Below are positions 53,219-61,321 of a stretch of 64,000 nt of DNA, piece by piece (the first letter of the stretch is position 1; each line of letters begins with the position of its first letter). The DNA lies in assembly GCF_029626265.1 (NCBI RefSeq), contig NZ_JARUBN010000001.1, positions 3,472,001-3,536,000 of the forward strand. Direction: 5' to 3'. The position numbers and the translations under genes were made by a program. The notes below the pieces were generated by a model. That model searched no databases. It saw only the letters and a program-made list of their open reading frames with translations, and was not told the origin of the DNA. The DNA comes from Micromonospora sp. WMMD1102 (GTDB lineage Bacteria > Actinomycetota > Actinomycetes > Mycobacteriales > Micromonosporaceae).

Positions 53219-54166
53219 CTAACCCGCCGGCGGCTCGCGGCGAACGTCGACGGCGGGGTCAGGGCCGGGAGTAGGGCCGGTGGTGGGCCCGGAGGCCGCG
53301 TCGGCGAGGACCGCGCCGATCGTGTGCCGGGCCTCGGCCGCGTACTCCGGGGCCCGGTCCCGGTAGTAGGGAAGCGCGATGAGCGCGATCGAGAGCGCCC
53401 TGCCCCGGGCCCGCCGCCAGGTGGCATCGTCGACGTCGACCGCGGCCCGGAACACGTCCCGGGCACCGGACGGCAGCAGGTTCCAGGCGACGATCAGGTC
53501 GCAGGCCGGATCGCCGACGCCCACGGTGGCGAAGTCGATGACCGCGCTGAGCCGCCCGTCCACGGTGAGCAGGTTGCCCGGCATCAGGTCGGCGTGCACC
53601 CAGGTCGGCGGTCCAGCCCACGCCGGGGCGCGCAGACCGTCCTCCCAGACGGCGATGGCCGCGCCCGTGTCGATGGTCCCTCGCAGCCGGGCGACGGCGT
53701 TCCGGGTGGGCAGGTCCAGGGCTGCCAGCGGCCCACCCCGGTACGCCGCCGGACCGCCGGGCAGTCGCACGGACCGGAACGCGCGGACGAACCCGGCCAG
53801 GTCGAGGGCGAGGTCGTCGGCCGCGTCGAGCTGCCCGGGTACCGGATTGGTGCCGGGTAGCCAGCGCAGCACCGACCAGGTCCACGGGTACCCCTCGGCG
53901 GGCTGCCCCACCGCCACCGGCGCTGGCACGGCAACCGGCAGGTACGGCGCCAGCCTCCGTAGCCAGCGGTGCTCCTCGACCTCCTCGCCCGCCGCCCACG
54001 GCACCCGGCACAGCCGTACCACCAGCTCGGGGCCCAGCCGGAACAGCGCGTTGACGGTGCCGGACCGGGTCACCGGGCGAACCGGCAGCTCCGCCCACTC
54101 GGGGAACTGCCCGGCGACCAGCCGGGTGACCAGCTCCGCCGAGACGTCGATCTCGTCCTCGTGCAT
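53219..54166 (-). CDS. APH-type phosphotransferase
   Basis: A 315-residue aminoglycoside/macrolide phosphotransferase-family kinase: HADLMPGNLL gives the catalytic H191xD193xxxxN198, and VIDFATVGVGDPACDL supplies the metal-binding D211. The N-terminal lobe lacks a strong glycine loop, as usual for the family. Many such genes in actinomycetes are household kinases, so resistance is not implied. The ATG at 54166 matches the domain start; GGAAG precedes it. The gene is divergent from the LtrA gene, 236 nt away. Confidence 0.85.
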   Translation of the reverse strand: MHEDEIDVSAELVTRLVAGQFPEWAELPVRPVTRSGTVNALFRLGPELVVRLCRVPWAAGEEVEEHRWLRRLAPYLPVAVPAPVAVGQPAEGYPWTWSVLRWLPGTNPVPGQLDAADDLALDLAGFVRAFRSVRLPGGPAAYRGGPLAALDLPTRNAVARLRGTIDTGAAIAVWEDGLRAPAWAGPPTWVHADLMPGNLLTVDGRLSAVIDFATVGVGDPACDLIVAWNLLPSGARDVFRAAVDVDDATWRRARGRALSIALIALPYYRDRAPEYAAEARHTIGAVLADAASGPTTGPTPGPDPAVDVRREPPAG

Positions 54167-54368
54167 CTTCCGGGCGGACACCAGAGCACTCCTCGTCGAG
54201 GGGGCAGACTGTGGCAGCATCCCGAATGCGCGGGCACTGCGGCAACCGCGCTCGGCTGGCTGGCCGGGTTGCTCGCCGACCTCGGCGCCGGGCACGGGGT
54301 GCGCGGCCCGCTGCTGTTCACCGCCCGGCGGTCCTGGCCGGGTGCCCAGCCAGCTGCGGCGAACGGAA

Positions 54369-54396
54369 TTCAACCCGGCCAGGGTCTCGATATGGT
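54369..54396 (+). promoter_or_regulatory. Promoter of the LtrA-family gene
   Basis: TTCAAC (54369-54374) and TATGGT (54391-54396) are spaced by 16 nt, and the chosen GTG at 54403 follows 6 nt later, consistent with leaderless mRNA. The rest of the 236-bp gap shows no gene-like sequence. Confidence 0.45.
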
Positions 54397-54402
54397 GTGA
54401 CG

Positions 54403-55569
54403 GTGCGGCCGCAGCAGCCGAACGACAGGGCGGTGACCTGGGAAGAACTCTTCTTCGACCTGGCGTTCGTCTTCGCGCTCACCCGGCTCGCCCACCTCCT
54501 GCACGACGACCACGGCTGGGCGGGCAGCGGCAAGGTCCTGATCCTCTTCGTCGTCGTCTACTGGATCTGGGGCGGCACCGGTTTCTACACGGACCGACAG
54601 AGCGTCGGCATGCCGTCCGGCCGGATCGTCATCCTGACGCTCGGCTTCGCCGGTCTGCTACTGGGGATCACCGTCCCCGATGCGTACGGCGACCGTGGGC
54701 TGTTGTTCGTATCCGTCGCCCTGACCGCTCGGATCCTGCTGGGCATCGTCACGCTGCGCGGCGTCCCCCTCTGGCGGGGCTTCCTCCTCACTCCGCACGG
54801 GATGATCGTGGTGACCGCCCCGCTGCTGCTGATGGGTGCCCTGACGGAGGGTACGACCCGGATAGTGCTCTGGGCGGTCGCCGTCCTCGTCGACGTGTCG
54901 AGTCCCCTGCTGGTACGTGGCACGGTGGCGACGATCCGGGTCCAGGCCCGACACTACGCGCACCGGTACGGCCTGTTCATCATCATCGTGCTCGGCGAGT
55001 CGGTGATCCAGGTCGGTACCGTCTCCGTCGACCACCCGCTGACGCCCGTCCGGCTACTGGCGCTGGCCGCCGGGTACGCCCTGGCCGCCGCGCTCTGGTG
55101 GACCTACTTCGGCTACGGCGTACACGAATTCCGTCTGGCGTTGGAGCGGGCCGGGAACCAGGCCCGGCTGCGGCGGTCGGTCCTGATCAACGGTCACCTG
55201 CTGTTCAGCTTCGCCATCATCGCGATCGCGGACGGCCTGGCCGACGTGGCGGTGGGGCCGTTGGAAACGCTCAGCGGCGGGGAGATGACCAGGCTCGTCG
55301 GCGGCTGCGCACTCTTCCTCGGCACCTTCGCCTACACGCACTGGCGGATCCACCGGGAGATAGCCTGGCGACGGCTCGCGGTCGCCGCCGGCTGCCTCGT
55401 CGTGCTGCCGCTGACCGCCGCGCTCCCGTCCCTGGCCGCGCTCGGGGTGCTGCTCCTGCTGGTGGGCGGGCTCGCCGCGCTGGAGGAGACGTTCCGGCGC
55501 CGCCACCCGGCCCGCGCCGGAGACGCCGGGTCCGAGCAGATGGACCCGGGTCCGGTCACCAACGGGTGA
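54403..55569 (+). CDS. LtrA-family membrane protein (low temperature requirement A)
   Basis: A 388-residue polytopic membrane protein with the LtrA hallmark WEELFFDLAFVFALTRLAHL near the start, GLFIIIVLGESVIQVG in the middle (family GESV motif) and HWRIHREIAWRRL near the end; about ten helices. Members are needed for growth in the cold in Listeria, but the molecular role is unknown. The GTG at 54403 is preferred for its promoter spacing; another GTG at 54397 is possible. Confidence 0.87.
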   Translation: MRPQQPNDRAVTWEELFFDLAFVFALTRLAHLLHDDHGWAGSGKVLILFVVVYWIWGGTGFYTDRQSVGMPSGRIVILTLGFAGLLLGITVPDAYGDRGLLFVSVALTARILLGIVTLRGVPLWRGFLLTPHGMIVVTAPLLLMGALTEGTTRIVLWAVAVLVDVSSPLLVRGTVATIRVQARHYAHRYGLFIIIVLGESVIQVGTVSVDHPLTPVRLLALAAGYALAAALWWTYFGYGVHEFRLALERAGNQARLRRSVLINGHLLFSFAIIAIADGLADVAVGPLETLSGGEMTRLVGGCALFLGTFAYTHWRIHREIAWRRLAVAAGCLVVLPLTAALPSLAALGVLLLLVGGLAALEETFRRRHPARAGDAGSEQMDPGPVTNG

Positions 55570-55794
55570 CGTGCCGGACCCTCTCCACCGCGCGGATCAC
55601 GTGCCGGTCGGGCCGACACGCCTGGCGAGATCGACGAACGCCCGCCAGGTTCCGGAAACCGCTGCATATTCCGGCTACGCCCGCACATGGGCTTTGGCGC
55701 TGCCGCGCCGCTACTGCCGGGGAACCGACAGCGGAGGGGTCGACGGGATCGCAGACTCCGGGGCACACATCGAACCACCCCGATTGGAGGTCAG

Positions 55795-56898
55795 ATGCGA
55801 CTCCGTCCCCGCATTCTCGCCACCGCCCTGGTCGCGGCGCTGGCGGCCACCGTCCTCGGACCACCCGCGCCGGCCCGGTCTGCCGCCGCCGACCGGTTCG
55901 GCTTCGCGTACCTGGACGACCCGAGCCTGCCGGCCGCCTGGACCGTGCTCGACCCGACCCGGCAGTGGGGTAGCTGGAAGACCGCCTTCCCCGGCCTGTC
56001 CGCCGAAGGTATGCGGCTGGCACCCGGCCGCTACCTGGTCAGGTTTCCGCAGGTCGGCACCGGCTCACGCGGCAACGTGCACGTCACACCGGTGAACCGG
56101 ACCGGGCACTACTGCGAGATCGTCCGCTGGGGACAGTCGGGGGCGGACGAGATCGTCGACGTGCAGTGCCACAAGCCCGGTGGGGATCGCGACGACACCC
56201 GGTTCACGGTGCTCTGGACGTACAGCTCCGGGCTGGTGCCACCGGTCGAGGGCAGCCACGCCTGGCTCCAGTGGGGGCCGGCGGCGGTCGTGCAGGCGTA
56301 CAACTCGGTCGGTGGCGGGGTCAGTGTCGTACCGGCCGGCGTCGGGGTCTACCAGGTCCGGCTCGGCGGGGTCGGGGTGGCGGGCACGCTCGCCGGCAAC
56401 CTCCAGGTCACTGCGGTGCAGCCGAACGCCGGACCGCGCCGCTGCAAAATCCTCCGCTGGGGGGCCGGCGGAGCCGACATCATCGCGTACGTCATCTGCT
56501 TCGACCAGGCCGGCGCCCAGGTGAACAGCGAGTTCACCCTGTCGTACCACCGTGAGCGGGCGGTCTACGGCTCGTTCGGGCCGCCGAAGTACACCGGGTA
56601 CTTCTTCTCGGCCGGGGCCGGCCAGACCAACTGGAACTATCCGGCCGGCGGGTTCGGCTTCAACTCGGCCGCCCCGCTCCTCCCGGCCGGACGTTATCTG
56701 GTCACGTATCCGTTCCTCACCGAGAAGGAGACGCACGCCCAGGTCACCGCCTACGGCTCCGGCTCGCACTACTGCCACCTGACGCAGTCGTGGAAGTTCA
56801 ACGCCGCACCGGCCGCCGAGGTCGACACGATCTGCTTCGACAACACCGGCAGTCCCGCACCGCACGAGTACCTCTCCACCTTCACCTCACGGATCTAG
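55795..56898 (+). CDS. Secreted protein with three internal repeats
   Basis: A 367-residue exported protein: a signal peptide (MRLRPRILATALVAALAATV, cleaved near ARSAA) and three ~110-residue repeats, each with paired cysteines and an Asp-rich segment: CEIVRW...VDVQC, CKILRW...AYVIC and CHLTQS...VDTIC. The repeats also share PAGRYLV-like starts (APGRYLVRFP, LPAGRYLVTYP). The layout suggests a secreted beta-sheet repeat domain of unknown ligand. GGAGG lies 3 nt before the ATG. It ends 31 nt before the convergent DUF4132 gene. Confidence 0.82.
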   Translation: MRLRPRILATALVAALAATVLGPPAPARSAAADRFGFAYLDDPSLPAAWTVLDPTRQWGSWKTAFPGLSAEGMRLAPGRYLVRFPQVGTGSRGNVHVTPVNRTGHYCEIVRWGQSGADEIVDVQCHKPGGDRDDTRFTVLWTYSSGLVPPVEGSHAWLQWGPAAVVQAYNSVGGGVSVVPAGVGVYQVRLGGVGVAGTLAGNLQVTAVQPNAGPRRCKILRWGAGGADIIAYVICFDQAGAQVNSEFTLSYHRERAVYGSFGPPKYTGYFFSAGAGQTNWNYPAGGFGFNSAAPLLPAGRYLVTYPFLTEKETHAQVTAYGSGSHYCHLTQSWKFNAAPAAEVDTICFDNTGSPAPHEYLSTFTSRI

Positions 56899-56929
56899 CG
56901 CACCCGCCACCTGACGTGCGACGCCCGGA

Positions 56930-59404
56930 TCACCCCCGTGGGCGCAGCTGCGCCACGATCGACGGGTCGGTGATCCGGGCGTCGTCGGCGAGCAGGAACG
57001 CCTTGCTGAGGATCAGGCCGAGCCGGTCCTCCTCGAAGGGCAGGAAGAGGTCGCCGGACGCCTTCCGCCGGGCCGGCACGATGCAGAGGTAGGAGTCGTC
57101 CGGCTCCATCAGGATGTTCGCGCTGCCCAGATGAATCTTGTACGTCCGCAGTTCGCCCCGGACCACCAGATAGCGGTCGGTGAGCGTGCACCGGTCGGCG
57201 ATCTTCGTCCGGGGCAGGACGCGGGCCAGCGCCTCCCGGCGTACCCGGGCGGTGGTGCCGAGTTCCCGGCTGCTCTCGGCCTGCCAGTAGTCGGCGTACC
57301 TCCGCCCGCCGTCGATCCAGTGCGGGTCGGCGGCGATCGAGGTGACCCCCACGAAGAGGTCCACGTCGCGCATCGCCTCGCTGAACAGCTCCACCGGCAC
57401 CTCGGTCAACGGTGCCGGTCGCCAGGCACCCTCGGCCATCCGCTCGAACCACACCCGGCCGGTACCGGCACACTCCACCCCCTGCTCCTCGCCCAGGTAG
57501 TCGTGATGCAGCCCGACCCGCCACGCCCCGCCGGCCAGCACCCGCCACGCCTGCGCACTGTCCCCGCCGTCCCACGGGCCGAGCATCCGGGCAGCGGTCC
57601 AGCCCCGCCCCTTGAACAGCGCGTAGAGCTGCCGGTACCGCACGACGTGCGCGGCGAACCGCAGCGAGTGGTCGCCGGTCTGCTCCTCGGCGGGCGTCAG
57701 GAGGTACACCTCGCGGAACGCCTGCCGCAGCGGTTGCCGCAACCTCCGGTCGGTGATCAGGTCTCGCCAGGCCCGGACCTCGGCCACCGCGGCCCGCACC
57801 GGATGCCACAACCGGATCGGCGCCGCCGGGTCGGGCGGTGGCAGCGCCGCGCCCCCGATGTCCCGGAACAGCTCGGCGGACCCGCCCGACTCCCCCGGCC
57901 GCCAGCCGTCGTCCGGCAGCCCGGCCCGGAGACGCCCGGACGCGTCCGGGAACTCCCAGATCAACCGGCGGGCCACCGACCAACCGAGCCCGTTGCCCGG
58001 CAACCCCTCCCGCCACCGCTGGTACGGCTGCGCCGACGCCGCCGGAAAACCCGCCTCAAGGGTCCGGGCCAGCGCCGTGAGCTGATCCCTGGCCTGCTTG
58101 CCCCGGGCACGCACCTCGGCCAGCGTGTCCGGATGGTCCCGCCGCACCGCCGCCGGCACGGTCGCCGACAGCGTCCCGTCGGCGCGGCGCCAGCGCAGCA
58201 GCACCTCCGCCGACACCGTCAGCACCGCCCGGTGGTCGCCGACCGGGACGACGCACTCACCGTCGGCGTCGAAGCCGAGATCGGGCAGCCGGAGCACCGC
58301 GTCGGGCCGCTCGGCGAGCCCGCGCCCGACCCGGGCGAGCATCCGGTCGAGCTGCCTCGGCATGCCCCTGTGCCGGACCACCTTCCGGGCGCCGAGCAAC
58401 GCGGCCAGCGCCTCCGGGGTGGGAAACTCGCCGGCCGCCCGGGCCAGTTCGAACAGCAGTGCCTGCGAGGGCAGGGTGTTGGCGCTGGTCGGCGCGACCG
58501 CCACGCCGTGCAGTAACGGACGCAGCAGCTCGGGTAGCCACGGCTCGTCGCGGAGCAGCGCGATCCGGGTCGCCCGCCCGAGCACCTCCACCTCGGCCCC
58601 GTCGAACGCCTTGTCCGCCGCGTACGGCAACTTCCCCGAGTGGATCGCGGCGATCCGGGCCTGCGCGGCCTCGAGCGCCCGGCGGGCGAAGGAGAGGTAC
58701 TCCGGGATGGCGGCGAGTCGCTGCCAGGCGTCGGGCAGCGGCGGCGGGGAGAGGTAGGACCGGTTCGAGGTGACCTCGGCGGCCAGGAGTTGCGCGGTCA
58801 CGCCGAGCTTGGCCAGCAGGTCGAACTCGTCCCGGGCGAACGAGTTCAGCGACCAGGCGAAGAGTCTGGACAGGATCGGTCGGGTCAGCCCGCCGGCCAG
58901 CCCGGCGAGCGCGGCGACCGCGTACGGCTGGTCGTCCTGGCCGGCGCCGACCGCAGCCCTGGCGATGACCCCGGCCGAGCGTACCGCCGAGGGCGGCCAG
59001 GGGCCGTCGCAGCGGAGCAGAGTGCCGGTGGCCAGCAACGGGTTGACGGCGTATCCCTCGGCTCCGGTCCGACCCGCGTGTGCTGCCAGCAGCGCCGCGC
59101 ACGACTCGGGGGTGAACCTCGGCTGCCGGTGCCGGAGCGCCTGCTCGACCTCACAGCGCACCGCCCAGCCGGGATGCCGGACACCCGTCTCCCGGCGCGG
59201 CAGGCCGCACGCCACCGCCAGCAGTACCCCGAACTCGCGGTCGTCTACCCGGGACAGCTCCACCGGCTGCGGCCCGGCCCCCGGCTCCACCGCCCCCGGC
59301 TCCACGGGCCCCGCCCGCCTCGGGTCGGTCATCAGGCGCAGCAGCCCCGCCGCGTACGGCGACAGCGGCACCGAGAACCTCGTTTCCCGTTCCGCACCGG
59401 ACAT
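56930..59404 (-). CDS. DUF4132/DUF7737 protein
   Basis: An 824-residue cytosolic protein. The middle holds DUF4132-like text (WREGLPGNGLGWSVARRLIW, LWHPVRAAVAEVRAWRDLIT and RFAAHVVRYRQLYALFKGRG), and the C-terminus a DUF7737-like domain (TDRYLVVRGELRTYKIHLGS with ILMEPDDSYLCIVP following). Such proteins accompany WGR/MolR-type proteins in other genomes, without known activity. No Shine-Dalgarno sequence is obvious before the ATG at 59404. Convergent with the secreted repeat protein. Confidence 0.82.
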   Translation of the reverse strand: MSGAERETRFSVPLSPYAAGLLRLMTDPRRAGPVEPGAVEPGAGPQPVELSRVDDREFGVLLAVACGLPRRETGVRHPGWAVRCEVEQALRHRQPRFTPESCAALLAAHAGRTGAEGYAVNPLLATGTLLRCDGPWPPSAVRSAGVIARAAVGAGQDDQPYAVAALAGLAGGLTRPILSRLFAWSLNSFARDEFDLLAKLGVTAQLLAAEVTSNRSYLSPPPLPDAWQRLAAIPEYLSFARRALEAAQARIAAIHSGKLPYAADKAFDGAEVEVLGRATRIALLRDEPWLPELLRPLLHGVAVAPTSANTLPSQALLFELARAAGEFPTPEALAALLGARKVVRHRGMPRQLDRMLARVGRGLAERPDAVLRLPDLGFDADGECVVPVGDHRAVLTVSAEVLLRWRRADGTLSATVPAAVRRDHPDTLAEVRARGKQARDQLTALARTLEAGFPAASAQPYQRWREGLPGNGLGWSVARRLIWEFPDASGRLRAGLPDDGWRPGESGGSAELFRDIGGAALPPPDPAAPIRLWHPVRAAVAEVRAWRDLITDRRLRQPLRQAFREVYLLTPAEEQTGDHSLRFAAHVVRYRQLYALFKGRGWTAARMLGPWDGGDSAQAWRVLAGGAWRVGLHHDYLGEEQGVECAGTGRVWFERMAEGAWRPAPLTEVPVELFSEAMRDVDLFVGVTSIAADPHWIDGGRRYADYWQAESSRELGTTARVRREALARVLPRTKIADRCTLTDRYLVVRGELRTYKIHLGSANILMEPDDSYLCIVPARRKASGDLFLPFEEDRLGLILSKAFLLADDARITDPSIVAQLRPRG

Positions 59405-59553
59405 CGTTCATCGACCGCCGCTCGTGGTCGTCGCGTCGACGCCGTCCCGCACCGTCATGGCGCCGCAGTCTAGGCCCGCCCTCCGACACCCTCTGCCCCC
59501 TGCAACCCCCGCTCCACCCCGGGTCCCCACCGCGTGCGCAGGGGCGCCGGGAC

Positions 59554-59603
59554 CGATCTTGATGACTTCTTGTCGTCGGGACGACAAGAAGTCATCAAGA
59601 TCG
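59554..59603. repeat. 24-bp perfect palindrome with 2-nt loop
   Basis: The arm 59554-59577 (starting CGATCTTGATGACTTCTTG) and its exact complement 59580-59603 are separated only by GG. It lies between the convergent-side DUF6510 gene stop (59628) and the start of the DUF4132 gene (59404) and could be a terminator for the former. I recall this palindrome as a recurrent dispersed element in Micromonospora-type genomes; copy number here cannot be counted. Confidence 0.9.
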
Positions 59604-59627
59604 CAGGGCTGGTGAGGTGGGGTGGGG

Positions 59628-59954
59628 TTACATCGCCGTTGGGCCGGGCATCATCGCCGGTTCGGCCGGCATCGGGAGCTGTAGGAAGGTCGTCCCGCGC
59701 ATGTCCAGCCAGGCGGCGCTCGGGGTACGCACCAGCCGGAGCATCACCTGCTCGCAGCCGGGACAGCGGGCGATCACCCCGGGTGCGTTGGCGTAGACCC
59801 GCAGCGAAGCCATCGGACCGGTCCGGCCACAGGAGGCGCACCGACCGGTCGCCGTGGTCAGGTCCACCGCGAACACGTCCCGCATCGGCCCGGCCAGCAC
59901 GTTGCCGTCCAGGTACTCCATCCGGCCCGAATCGGGTCCGAGCTGCTCGGTCAT
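59628..59954 (-). CDS. DUF6510-type zinc-ribbon protein
   Basis: A 108-residue protein beginning MTEQLGPDSGRMEYLDGNVL, with two CxxC pairs: C39/C42 (RCASCG) and C64/C67 (RCPGCE), consistent with one zinc ribbon of the DUF6510 family. GGAGGCGGG precedes the ATG. It lies 27 nt after the FAD oxidoreductase gene and is the last gene of that operon; it may mediate electron transfer or assembly, which is inference. Confidence 0.85.
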   Translation of the reverse strand: MTEQLGPDSGRMEYLDGNVLAGPMRDVFAVDLTTATGRCASCGRTGPMASLRVYANAPGVIARCPGCEQVMLRLVRTPSAAWLDMRGTTFLQLPMPAEPAMMPGPTAM

Positions 59955-59981
59955 CCCGCCTCCAACTGTTCTTGGCGATTC

Positions 59982-60713
59982 TCAGCCGGTCGGACCGAAA
60001 CGTTCGGTCTTGATCCGTCGGGGTTCGTGCCCGAGCGCGACCAGGATGTCCGAGACCGCCTCGACGAAGCCGGTCGGGCCGCAGACGAAGTTGACCGGTT
60101 CGAGCTGTGCCGGCCAGCCGTGGCTGTTCAGGTCGGCGACGGCGACCCGGTGCGGCTGGGCGGAGAGCCCCTCCGGCACCTTCCGGGTGTAGACGTACGC
60201 GACGTCCAGGCCCCGGTCGTCCCGGACCCGCCGGCGCAGCTCGTCGGCGAAGTAGATGTCCTGATCGGAGCGGACCGAGTAGACCAGCCGGAACGGGACC
60301 CGGCTGTCCGCCTCCCGGCGGGCCCGGATCATCGCCATCAGCGGTGCGATGCCGGACCCACCGCCGACCAGCAGCACCGGCGCGGGATCGGTCGCCCGCC
60401 AGACGAAGTACCCGCCGACCGGGCCGCGGACCTCGATCCGGTCGCCTACCGAGAGGCCGTCGAGCAGGTACGGCGAGACCTCTCCGTCGGTCACCCGCTG
60501 GACGGTCACCTCGATCCGGTCCCCGTCGGCCGGTGCCGAGATCGAGTAGCTGCGCGCCGCCTGGTAACCGTCCTCGGCGGTCAGCCGCAGGTCGACGTGC
60601 TGGCCGGGCAGGTGTCCCGGCCAGTCCGGCACCTCCAGCACCAGCGTGCCGGCCGTAACGGTCTCGTCCCGGCGGTCGACCAGCCGGCCGACCCACCAGC
60701 CGGTCCGCTTCAT
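59982..60713 (-). CDS. FAD/NAD(P)-binding oxidoreductase (ferredoxin reductase-like)
   Basis: A 243-residue flavoprotein with RSYSISAP (FAD binding), VLLVGGGSGIAPLMAM (NAD(P) binding) and FVCGPTGFVEAV near the end, the ferredoxin-NADP reductase fold. The ATG overlaps the molybdopterin gene's stop (TGATG), so the two are coupled. Together they probably form a Moco oxidase with an NAD(P)H-linked reductase partner. Confidence 0.88.
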   Translation of the reverse strand: MKRTGWWVGRLVDRRDETVTAGTLVLEVPDWPGHLPGQHVDLRLTAEDGYQAARSYSISAPADGDRIEVTVQRVTDGEVSPYLLDGLSVGDRIEVRGPVGGYFVWRATDPAPVLLVGGGSGIAPLMAMIRARREADSRVPFRLVYSVRSDQDIYFADELRRRVRDDRGLDVAYVYTRKVPEGLSAQPHRVAVADLNSHGWPAQLEPVNFVCGPTGFVEAVSDILVALGHEPRRIKTERFGPTG

Positions 60714-61312
60714 CAGTCTCCCTGGTACCGCTGTTCGCGCCATGGGTCACCGTAATCGTGATAGCCGGCGGTCTCCCAGAAACCGGGCTCGTCGGTCAGG
60801 CCGAGGCGGATGCCGCGCACCCACTTCGCGGACTTCCAGAAATAGAGGTGCGGCACCAGCAGCCGGGCCGGGCCGCCGTGCTCGGCCGGCAGGTCGGCGC
60901 CGTCGTAGCGGTGCACGACCCAGGCCTGCCCGTCACGCAGGTCGTCCAGCGGAAGGTTCGTGGTGTAGCCGCCGTACGAGTGCACAAGCGCGTAGTCGGC
61001 GGCGGTGTCGACGTTCTCCAGCAGGGTGTCCAGGGAGACGCCCTCCCAGTCGGTGCCGAGCTTCGACCAGTGGGTGACGCAGTGGATGTCCACCGTCGGC
61101 GTCTCGGTGGGCAGCGCCCAGATCTCGTCCCAGCTCCACCGGAACTCGGCACCGGTCTCGTTGGTGATCACGAATTCCCAGTCCGCCAGCGGCACCCGGG
61201 GGGTGGGGCCGGCGGAGAGCACGGGAAAGTCCTCGGTCAGGTACTGTCCCGGCGGCAGGTTAGGCCCGGACTGCCGACGTCGGCCCTGGAAGCCTGGTGA
61301 CACGATGCCCAC
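60713..61312 (-). CDS. Sulfite oxidase-like molybdopterin oxidoreductase
   Basis: A 199-residue single-domain protein of the sulfite oxidase/MsrP superfamily. The Moco-ligating Cys is C78 in DIHCVTHWSKLGTDWEGV; GGYTTNLPLDDL and PHLYFWKSAKWVRGIRL are typical of the MsrP-like fold. No Tat signal is seen, so it may work in the cytoplasm. The GTG start lies 9 nt after the glycosyltransferase stop; the overlapping FAD oxidoreductase is the likely redox partner. Confidence 0.88.
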   Translation of the reverse strand: MGIVSPGFQGRRRQSGPNLPPGQYLTEDFPVLSAGPTPRVPLADWEFVITNETGAEFRWSWDEIWALPTETPTVDIHCVTHWSKLGTDWEGVSLDTLLENVDTAADYALVHSYGGYTTNLPLDDLRDGQAWVVHRYDGADLPAEHGGPARLLVPHLYFWKSAKWVRGIRLGLTDEPGFWETAGYHDYGDPWREQRYQGD

Positions 61313-61321
61313 CCGCTAGTC

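Noticed and set aside
53219..54166. Aminoglycoside resistance gene
   Set aside because: APH fold is clear, but the residues do not identify a known resistance class and such kinases are common in soil actinomycetes.
53969..54400. Plus-strand frame in the APH-LtrA gap with hydrophobic end
   Set aside because: No start near a ribosome-binding site; most of it is antisense to the APH gene.
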